Position numbers and translations under genes: made by a program
From: Betaproteobacteria bacterium UBA2293
Lineage (GTDB): Bacteria > Pseudomonadota > Gammaproteobacteria > Burkholderiales > Rhodocyclaceae
Direction: 5' to 3'
Length of the DNA stretch: 20,896 bases
NCBI GenBank assembly: GCA_002345845.1
Contig: DDWF01000247.1
Span: 1 to 20,896, forward strand
Part shown: positions 14,887-20,896 of the stretch, one piece after another
How the letters are laid out: each line of letters opens with the position of its first letter
Numbering within the stretch: position 1 is the stretch's first letter
Notes under the pieces: generated by a model
The model's input: only the letters and a program-made list of their open reading frames with translations
The model's database searches: none
What the model was told of the DNA's origin: nothing

Positions 14887-17637
14887 TCAGGGCAACAGGT
14901 TCAGCACCCGCGCCCTGGCCAATGCCGCCGAACGGCTCGACACCCCCAGCTTGGCGTAAAGCTTCTGCAAATGCCCCTTGATGGTGGTTACCGTGACATT
15001 GATGCGGTCGGCCAACTGCTGGTTGGTCAAGCCTGCGGCGAGCAGGCCGAGCAGCTCCATTTGCCGCGCGGTCAGCGTTTCGAGCAATTGCGAGTCCATG
15101 TTCAGCGCGACCAGTTTTTCTTGCAACTGCGGATTGCTGATCGGCAGCTCGCGGCAGATACTGGCGAAAAATTTTCGCTCGACCTCCAGGGCAAATCCCC
15201 AGGCCGACGGCTTGGTGTCTTCGACCAGGTCGGCAATCGCCCCGGCACGGTCGCGGAACGGGCGGACGATGCCGCGTCGTGCGGCAAGAGTCACGGCCCG
15301 GGTCAGATGGCGATTGGCGGCCGCTACGTTGTGCGCCTGACCGGCGATCACCGCTTCGCTCAGCGCTAGTTCGACCAGCCGTGCGGCACGGCCGTCGGCC
15401 TTGGCCAGCCGGATTTCCTGGGCAATCAGTTGTTCAGCGCGCTTATGCCGCCCGAGGGCAATGCACAACTCGATTTCGGTGGCCGCAAACAGATCGCGAC
15501 AACGGGCGACGTCGGCCCATTCGGGCAGGCCTCCCGACCGCTCCGGCTCGTCGGCACGCAGTCCGAGGCGAGCCGCCTCCATCTCCGCCTCGTCGAGCCG
15601 GCCCAGCCGGATCAGGCGCTGGACCAGATAGCAGTTGAGCATGAATGACAGGCGCGGCGGATAACAGGCGGCGAAATCACGCAACTCGCGCAGGGAAATC
15701 GCATCGCGATCCTGCCCGTTCCACAACTTGATCGCGGCATCGAGGCCGCAGGCTGCCGCATCGACGAAACCGTGAAACTTGGATAGGCGCAATGCAGGCA
15801 CCAGCAGCCGCTCGGCTTCCTGATCAAACCCCATGTCGACGGCGGCAGCGGCGGCGATCAAGGCGATTGTCCCGCCAATACCGGCATTCTCACCCAAGGC
15901 CTGGCGGGCCGCGGCCTGAGCCGTCATCAGTTCTTGATAGACGCTGGCCGAGTCGCCCTCAAGCAGCGTGATCAGTCCGTTGAGTGCGGCAATCCAGCCA
16001 TCGGTATAGGCCCCCTTGATTTGGAAGGCCGCTCCCTGAGCCCCCTGCAGGGCAAGCCGGGCATCGCGCAACTGGTAAGCACTGATATGGTAAATGCCTT
16101 TGGTACAGTCTGCCGCCGTGGCATTGAACGGGTCATCCGAGCCGCCGCAGGCCAGCCAGTGGCTGGCATTGCGAAAGGCTTCTTCAAGATGATCGGTGAA
16201 GATGCCAACGCAGGCACTGATGATATCCACCCGGCGCTGAAAGTCCTCGATCCGCGCCGGATCTTCCGTGTCTCGACCCAAGCGGACCCATTCCGCCAGC
16301 CGCTCGTTCTGCTGCCGGCCCTGCTCGTAACGGCGGTTGAGCACCAGCGCCCAGGTGTACCAGTACTCCGCCTCCCAATCGAGTTGCAGTCCGCGGGTAT
16401 GCAGCGCCTCGACCCAGTCGATGTACTGCATCAGGTCGCCGCGGTCGCCGACGAAGGTCTGCGCGGTATGTTCGAGAATCTTCGCCGCCGTCGTGATGTC
16501 GCCGGCAGCGATGGCGTAATCGATGGCATCGCGCCAATAGCCACCCTGTTCACACCACGCCGCTGCCCGTTGCAGAACCGCTTGCTGGCGATATGGATCG
16601 AGCGAAAACCGGGACTCGCCGAGCAGAAACTCGCGAAATAGACCATGCAGCCGATACCAGGTCCGATTGCGATCGAGCGGAATGATGAACACGTTGCGGC
16701 GCAGCAGCAGGCCCAAATACTGCTCCGCCTCGGCGTTGCCGGTCGCATGACGGCAAAGCTCGCTGCTGAAGGTACGCAGATGGGCGATGCTCAGCAGGAA
16801 TTGCCGGATCTCATAGGGAAAGCCGGACAGCACCTGCTGATTGAGCAACGCCGCGATATCCTCGTCTGATCCGGAGAAGCGCTCCAGTGCCTCGAGCGGC
16901 CGGTCAGTCGCCGAGAGGATGATCTGGGCCATGCGCACCGCCGCCGGCCAGCCCTCGGTCTGCCGCTGCACTGTCTCGACGCCGGCCGAACCGATAGCGG
17001 CAGACAGGTCGGCGCCGAGCATTTCGCCGACTTCGCCGGCATCGAGGCTCAGTTCGCGGTAGCCGACCTGGCGGACCAGCCCGGCCAGCTTGGCGCGCGC
17101 CAGGCTGAACGGCAACTCCGCCATGCTGGAAAAAACGAAGCGAACCGTCGGCGGCGTCTTGAAGACCAGAGCTTCCAGGAATTCACCAACAGCCGTATCA
17201 GCACAGTAATTCAGGTTGTCGATGAAGACTGTGAAGGGCGCGCCGAAATCCACTGCCGCCTTGATCAGGGCCTCGATCCGGCCATAGACGGGCAGGTCGC
17301 CGCGCAACAGGGCCTGCGTCGGATGCAGGCCGATGCTCGGCCCGTAGGCCATTTCCTCAAGCAGGCCGAGAAGGCGTTCGAGACTGGTGTCGCGTTCGTC
17401 CAGGGCGGCCCAGAAACACTGCTCGCCGCAGTCCTGCAGTTGAGCGCACAGGCTGGCCATAAGCACCGTCTTGCCATAGCCGACCGGCGCGACAACGCTG
17501 ACCAGTTTGTGGCGGATGCCGTCCCGGCCGAGCAGGTCATCCAGCACCGGCGTCCGCACTGGCTGGAACATGAATTCCGGCGGATCGGTGTTCCGGACGC
17601 TGCGCTCCTGAATCTTGGCGGCCGGCATGGCCATCAT
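14887..17637 (-). CDS. LuxR/MalT-type ATP-dependent transcriptional activator (LAL), copy 2
   Basis: This 916-aa LAL regulator has Walker A APVGYGKT (residues 50-57), a Walker B-like FIDN ending near D140, a long TPR-like helical sensor region, and a LuxR helix-turn-helix at 855-916 (LTARQMELLGLLAAGLTNQQ onward). It is paralogous to the regulator at 2991-5768, with a near-identical recognition region (NQQLADR, TTIK-HLQ, KLGVSSRSAALARAR). The two may therefore recognise overlapping DNA sites while the sensor parts differ. I chose the ATG at 17637, which aligns the N-terminus with copy 1; upstream GTG or TTG codons would extend it. It diverges from the P450 operon across a 310-bp region and is the obvious candidate for its activator. 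Confidence 0.92.
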   Translation of the reverse strand: MMAMPAAKIQERSVRNTDPPEFMFQPVRTPVLDDLLGRDGIRHKLVSVVAPVGYGKTVLMASLCAQLQDCGEQCFWAALDERDTSLERLLGLLEEMAYGPSIGLHPTQALLRGDLPVYGRIEALIKAAVDFGAPFTVFIDNLNYCADTAVGEFLEALVFKTPPTVRFVFSSMAELPFSLARAKLAGLVRQVGYRELSLDAGEVGEMLGADLSAAIGSAGVETVQRQTEGWPAAVRMAQIILSATDRPLEALERFSGSDEDIAALLNQQVLSGFPYEIRQFLLSIAHLRTFSSELCRHATGNAEAEQYLGLLLRRNVFIIPLDRNRTWYRLHGLFREFLLGESRFSLDPYRQQAVLQRAAAWCEQGGYWRDAIDYAIAAGDITTAAKILEHTAQTFVGDRGDLMQYIDWVEALHTRGLQLDWEAEYWYTWALVLNRRYEQGRQQNERLAEWVRLGRDTEDPARIEDFQRRVDIISACVGIFTDHLEEAFRNASHWLACGGSDDPFNATAADCTKGIYHISAYQLRDARLALQGAQGAAFQIKGAYTDGWIAALNGLITLLEGDSASVYQELMTAQAAARQALGENAGIGGTIALIAAAAAVDMGFDQEAERLLVPALRLSKFHGFVDAAACGLDAAIKLWNGQDRDAISLRELRDFAACYPPRLSFMLNCYLVQRLIRLGRLDEAEMEAARLGLRADEPERSGGLPEWADVARCRDLFAATEIELCIALGRHKRAEQLIAQEIRLAKADGRAARLVELALSEAVIAGQAHNVAAANRHLTRAVTLAARRGIVRPFRDRAGAIADLVEDTKPSAWGFALEVERKFFASICRELPISNPQLQEKLVALNMDSQLLETLTARQMELLGLLAAGLTNQQLADRINVTVTTIKGHLQKLYAKLGVSSRSAALARARVLNLLP

Positions 17638-17947
17638 TGCGTAGTTCACCAGCCGCCCCCGTGCCTGTCGTAACAACTCGAAACGTTCAACAACGCTGCT
17701 CCTTCAAATGGTTCACTGCTTTCAAGCGATACAAATGCGAGCCTGCGGAGGACAAACGAACAAGCCATCGGCACTAGCTGCAGCGGCATGTCCGGTTGCC
17801 GCAAAACAGTACTTTAGTACTACTTAAGGGCAAATGCAGCTACCTATACTCAATTCCCAGAGAGTTGACGGCATCCGCCTGTCGCTTTTGCCAGCCACAC
17901 CCGAAGGCCGGACTGGCGCATAGACCATTATTAAGAGGAGACGTTTC
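17638..17947. promoter_or_regulatory. Divergent promoter region between LAL regulator and P450 operon
   Basis: This 310-bp interval holds no gene I can support. It contains a perfect dyad, AGTACT-TT-AGTACT (17808-17821), and a TATACT -10 candidate at 17845-17850. The P450 ribosome binding site AGAGGAG (about 17934-17940) is at the right end. If transcription starts about 7 bp after the -10, the dyad centre falls near -42, the place expected for a LuxR-type class II activator. The start site is predicted, not measured. Confidence 0.55.
17808..17821. promoter_or_regulatory. Perfect AGTACT dyad, candidate LAL-activator site of the P450 operon
   Basis: Two copies of AGTACT, each palindromic, are separated by TT, giving a perfect 14-bp inverted repeat. 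The sequence TTTAGTACTAC (17813-17823) recurs at 1081-1091 just upstream of the phosphotransferase gene, next to a TATACT box. The pairing of a shared motif with two paralogous regulators suggests a regulon, but an 11-bp match can arise by chance. Confidence 0.45.
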
Positions 17948-19231
17948 ATGAGTGATCTCAAAATCCCCACCGAGTTGGTTGCCCCCATCTTCAATCCCGC
18001 CAGCTACGCCGATCGCCAGCGGATGGAGGATATGCTCGCCAACCTGCGCCACAACTACCCCCTATCGCAGGCGGAAGTCCCCGGTTACGACCCGCACTGG
18101 ATCATCACCAAGTACAAGGATGTCCGCGAAATCACCCGCCAGGACAACATCTTCCACAGCGGCGACCGCTCCAAGACGCCGGCCTCGCTGATCGCCGAGC
18201 AGATGATGCGCGACTATAGCGGCGGCAAACCGCACATCTTCCGCACCTTGGTACACATGGACCCGCCGGACCATACGGCGCACCGCGACCTGGTTAAGGA
18301 TGCCTTCATGCCGCAGAACATCGCAGCACTCGAGACAACGATCCGCGAGATGGCCCGCCGCTATGTCGACCAGATGGCCGGCATGGACTCGACCTGTGAT
18401 TTCGCCGGCGACATTGCCATGAACTACCCCCTCGAAGTGGTATGCACGCTGATTGGCCTGCCCAAGGAAGACCACGCGATCATGCTCCGCCTAACCCAGT
18501 GGTTCCTCAGCTACGCCGACCCCGACCTGTGCCGCCCCGGTTCGGTGCTGACCGACCCCGAGGAGCAGATCAAGACCTGGCAGATCGTCTATGACGAGTT
18601 CAAGAGCTACTACAGCTCGGTGATCAAGGATCGCCAGGCCTGCCCGCGCCACGATCTGGCCAGCACCATCTCCAACGGCAAGATCAACGGCTGCCCGATG
18701 GACGAACGCTCAATGATTTCCTATTTCGTCATCGCCTCTACCGCCGGCCACGACACGACGGCCGCCACCATCGCCAACTCAATGTGGACGCTGGCCACCA
18801 AGCCTGAACTCCTCGCCCGCCTCAAGGCCGAACCGGCGCTGATTCCCAATTTCGTTGAGGAAGCCATCCGGTGGACGACGCCGGCCATGTGCTTCATTCG
18901 CTCCGCCGCCGAGGATTACGAACTGTCCGGCCGTCAGATCAAGAAGGGTGACCTGCTCTACATCTCCTATCTCTCCGCCAACCGTGATGAGGAAATGTTC
19001 GAGGACCCCTATGAGTTCCGGCTCGACCGCACACCGAACCGCCACATCGGCTTCGGCTATGGCGCGCACATCTGCGTCGGGCAGCATCTTGCCCGCCTCG
19101 AAATGCGCCTGCTCTGGGAGGAACTGATTCCCCGCCTCGAATCGGTCGAGATGGCCGGTGAAGGCAAATGGCAGGAGTCTGAATTCGTCTGCGGGCCGAA
19201 GTACGTACCTATCCGCTTCAAGATGAAGTGA
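17948..19231 (+). CDS. Cytochrome P450, CYP108-like (class I)
   Basis: This 427-aa soluble bacterial P450 monooxygenase inserts one oxygen atom from O2 into its substrate. The I-helix oxygen-activation motif is AGHDTT (A266-T271), the K-helix ExxR is EEAIR, and the haem-binding loop is FGYGAHICVGQHLAR with thiolate ligand C376. C-terminal features (SANRDEEMFEDPYEF, NRHIGFG, VCGPKYVPIRF) resemble CYP108/P450terp, which oxidises alpha-terpineol at a methyl group, so a terpenoid or other hydrophobic substrate is plausible. No membrane anchor is seen. AGAGGAG lies about 7 nt upstream of the ATG. It leads an operon with rubredoxin, ferredoxin reductase and ferredoxin, which would supply its electrons. 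Confidence 0.95.
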   Translation: MSDLKIPTELVAPIFNPASYADRQRMEDMLANLRHNYPLSQAEVPGYDPHWIITKYKDVREITRQDNIFHSGDRSKTPASLIAEQMMRDYSGGKPHIFRTLVHMDPPDHTAHRDLVKDAFMPQNIAALETTIREMARRYVDQMAGMDSTCDFAGDIAMNYPLEVVCTLIGLPKEDHAIMLRLTQWFLSYADPDLCRPGSVLTDPEEQIKTWQIVYDEFKSYYSSVIKDRQACPRHDLASTISNGKINGCPMDERSMISYFVIASTAGHDTTAATIANSMWTLATKPELLARLKAEPALIPNFVEEAIRWTTPAMCFIRSAAEDYELSGRQIKKGDLLYISYLSANRDEEMFEDPYEFRLDRTPNRHIGFGYGAHICVGQHLARLEMRLLWEELIPRLESVEMAGEGKWQESEFVCGPKYVPIRFKMK

Positions 19232-19244
19232 AGAGGAATTTCAT

Positions 19245-19424
19245 ATGAGCACAACCCCCTACCGCAAATGGCAATGCCTGGCCTGTGGCGACATCTACGA
19301 CGAGGCTCTGGGCAGTCCACCAGACGGCATCCCGGCCGGCACCCGTTTCGAGGCGCTGCCGGATGACTGGATGTGTCCCAACTGCGGCGCCCTGAAGGCC
19401 TCCTTCGTGCCGATGGATGACTGA
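19245..19424 (+). CDS. Rubredoxin
   Basis: This 59-aa iron-sulfur protein is a one-electron carrier with a single iron bound by four cysteines, here C11, C14, C44 and C47, in CLACG and CPNCG. The spacer has the classic rubredoxin pattern (DEALGSPPDGIPAGTRFEALPDDWMCP). GAGGA precedes the ATG by 9 nt, and the gene starts 13 bp after the P450 stop, so it belongs to the P450 operon. Rubredoxins usually serve AlkB-type alkane hydroxylases; here one sits between a P450 and its ferredoxin reductase. It may be an alternative donor to the P450, or serve a hydroxylase outside the window. Confidence 0.95.
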   Translation: MSTTPYRKWQCLACGDIYDEALGSPPDGIPAGTRFEALPDDWMCPNCGALKASFVPMDD

Positions 19425-19430
19425 CCGCCA

Positions 19431-19469
19431 GGCAATGACGGCGCGAGGCCAGCCTGCGCCGTCATTGCC
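19431..19469 (+). promoter_or_regulatory. Long intercistronic hairpin between rubredoxin and ferredoxin reductase
   Basis: GGCAATGACGGCGC (19431-19444) pairs perfectly with GCGCCGTCATTGCC (19456-19469). Inner bases AGGC and GCCT extend the stem after a one-base bulge. No T-run follows, so it is not a standard terminator. It probably separates message stability of the P450-rubredoxin part from the reductase-ferredoxin part, or partly blocks read-through. Confidence 0.7.
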
Positions 19470-19495
19470 AATCTACCCCCGGAGAACAACACCCC

Positions 19496-20725
19496 ATGAA
19501 TCAACAGAACCGCGAACACGTGGTCGTCATCGGCGCCGGTCACGGCGGCGGCCTGACCGTCGCCTTCCTGCGCCAATACGGCTTTGCCGGCGACATCACC
19601 CTGATTGGCGATGAAACCGTCCTGCCCTACCAGCGACCGCCGCTATCGAAGGCCTGGCTGAAGGGCGAGGTCACCCAGGAAAGCCTGGCCCTGCGCCCCC
19701 CTGCCTTCTACCTTGAACAGAAAATCGACCTGCATCTCGGCGTCCGCGCCGCACGCATCGATGTTGATGCCGGTCACGTCGTCCTCGCCAGCGGCCAGGA
19801 GATCCCATACGACCATCTGGTTTTGGCCACCGGTGCGCACGCCCGCACCCTGCCCATTCCCGGCGTGCATTTCACCAACGTGATGACGCTGCGCACCCTG
19901 GTCGATGCAGAACACATCCGCGGCGCCCTCGGACCGGGCAAGAAACTGGTCATCATCGGCGGCGGCTACGTCGGCCTCGAATGCGCTGCCACGGCACGCG
20001 CCCTGGGCGCAGAAGTCACCGTACTCGAACGCGCACCGCGACTGCTCGAACGCGTCGCCAGCGCCCCGGTTTCCGCCTTCCTGCAGCGCTTCCACGAAAA
20101 CCAGGGCGTGGCCTTCCGGCTCAACGCCGGCATCGAAGCCATTCTCGGCAACACCCAGGCCGAGTCGGTGCTGCTCAGCGATGGCACCGAGTTGTCATGC
20201 GATGCCGTGCTGGTCGGCGTCGGCGCCATGCCGACTGCCTCGATGGCCCAGGCGATCGGCCTGCGCTGCGACGACGGCATTCTGGTCGATGCCGATTGCC
20301 GCAGTTCCGATCCGCACATCTTCGCCATCGGCGACGTCGCCAAGCGGCCTCATCCGCTGTACGACCGCGTGCTGCGACTCGAAAGCGTGCCGAGTTGCAT
20401 GGAACAGGCCAAGCGGGTAGCCGCCTGCATTACCGGACGCGAACCGGCCGCGGCCGAAGTGCCGTGGTTCTGGTCGGACCAGTACGATCTCAAGCTGCAG
20501 ATCGCCGGTCTGCCATTCGCGGTCGACGAAACCGTCGTTCGCGGCAACCCGGATGAAGCCAAGTTCGCCGTTTTTCACCTGAGCACCGGAAAGGTGGTCA
20601 CCGTCGAGGCGATCAACGCCCCGCCCGAGTTCTTTGCCGGCAAAAAGCTGATCGCCTCCGGAAAGCCGGTCCCACGCGAAAAGCTCGCCGATACGACCAT
20701 TCCCCTCAACGAGTTGGCGGCATAG
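19496..20725 (+). CDS. FAD-dependent NAD(P)H:ferredoxin reductase of the P450 system
   Basis: This 409-aa flavoprotein belongs to the putidaredoxin-/terpredoxin-reductase family. It passes electrons from NAD(P)H to a [2Fe-2S] ferredoxin, and possibly to the neighbouring rubredoxin. The FAD-binding motif is GAGHGG (residues 13-18), ATG is at 111-113, the NADH-binding Rossmann motif is GGGYVG (155-160) followed by ER at 178-179, and the second FAD contact is IFAIGDVA around D280. Length is normal. GGAG lies 11 nt upstream of the ATG, a slightly long spacing. The E-R pair at the end of the second beta strand favours NADH. It lies between rubredoxin and ferredoxin in one operon. Confidence 0.93.
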   Translation: MNQQNREHVVVIGAGHGGGLTVAFLRQYGFAGDITLIGDETVLPYQRPPLSKAWLKGEVTQESLALRPPAFYLEQKIDLHLGVRAARIDVDAGHVVLASGQEIPYDHLVLATGAHARTLPIPGVHFTNVMTLRTLVDAEHIRGALGPGKKLVIIGGGYVGLECAATARALGAEVTVLERAPRLLERVASAPVSAFLQRFHENQGVAFRLNAGIEAILGNTQAESVLLSDGTELSCDAVLVGVGAMPTASMAQAIGLRCDDGILVDADCRSSDPHIFAIGDVAKRPHPLYDRVLRLESVPSCMEQAKRVAACITGREPAAAEVPWFWSDQYDLKLQIAGLPFAVDETVVRGNPDEAKFAVFHLSTGKVVTVEAINAPPEFFAGKKLIASGKPVPREKLADTTIPLNELAA

Positions 20726-20755
20726 GCCAGCCTTTCACCCCACACCGAGGCTCTC

Positions 20756-20896
20756 ATGATCAAGGTCACCTTCATCGAACATGGCGGCACGCCCCACACC
20801 ATCGACATTCCGGAAGGGATGTCTCTGATGCAGGCGGCGGTCAATCACAACATTCCGGGCATCGATGCCGACTGCGGCGGCTCCATGACCTGCGGC
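20756..20896 (+). CDS. [2Fe-2S] ferredoxin, 3' end cut by window edge
   Basis: Forty-seven codons are visible of an expected ~105. The start MIKVTFIEHGGTPHTIDIPE and the cluster loop DADCGGSMTCG (C40 and C46 of the C-x5-C-x2-C pattern) mark an adrenodoxin/putidaredoxin-type ferredoxin that carries electrons from the reductase to the P450. The third and fourth cysteines lie beyond the right edge. GAGG precedes the ATG by about 7 nt. It follows the reductase by 30 bp and completes a class I P450 redox chain. Confidence 0.92.
   Translation, partial: MIKVTFIEHGGTPHTIDIPEGMSLMQAAVNHNIPGIDADCGGSMTCG

Noticed and set aside
1..20896. CRISPR arrays, insertion sequences, tRNA or rRNA genes
   Set aside because: I looked for regularly spaced repeats, transposase motifs, terminal inverted repeats and RNA gene signatures and saw none.

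Overview
The window (20.9 kb, GC-rich, strong codon bias, AGGAG-type ribosome binding sites) looks like the chromosome of a beta-proteobacterium. A Rhodocyclales or Sterolibacteriaceae-like degrader is my guess from protein flavour, for example a thiolase close to Cupriavidus BktB; no rRNA or marker gene is present to prove it. No tRNA, rRNA, CRISPR array, transposase or phage gene was seen.

Layout, left to right. (1) A beta-ketothiolase (minus strand, cut by the left edge) diverges from a two-gene unit: an APH-fold phosphotransferase and a small translationally linked protein of unknown family. (2) A 925-aa LuxR/MalT-type (LAL) regulator on the minus strand. (3) A single-domain globin and a MetA-pathway-type outer-membrane protein (minus), diverging from a MarR regulator. 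(4) A plus-strand run: multipass membrane protein, NorE-like cytochrome oxidase subunit III, NorF-like subunit IV, 4HBT thioesterase, Nudix hydrolase. (5) A minus-strand group: NnrU-like membrane protein, a PECR-like SDR lacking the usual YxxxK, and a 56-aa predicted exported peptide. (6) A long-chain-type acyl-CoA dehydrogenase (plus) convergent with a DUF2889 protein, whose start is coupled to a 23-codon upstream ORF. (7) A second LAL regulator, paralogous to the first, diverging from a P450 operon: CYP108-like P450, rubredoxin, FAD-dependent ferredoxin reductase and [2Fe-2S] ferredoxin (cut by the right edge).

Taken together this reads as a catabolic island for a hydrophobic, probably terpenoid- or steroid-like or branched aliphatic compound. 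Uptake would use the outer-membrane protein, oxygen-dependent hydroxylation the P450 with its own redox partners, and chain shortening the acyl-CoA dehydrogenase, SDR and thiolase. A possible kinase-dependent step would remove a hydroxyl group, as in the LvaAB levulinate pathway. Two paralogous ATP-dependent LAL activators probably control it. The substrate is inferred, not shown. The most unusual points are a rubredoxin inside a P450/ferredoxin operon, a perfect dyad placed where a class II activator would sit upstream of the P450, nor-accessory-type genes (NorE, NorF, NnrU) without a nitric oxide reductase in view, and the kinase plus small-partner pair.
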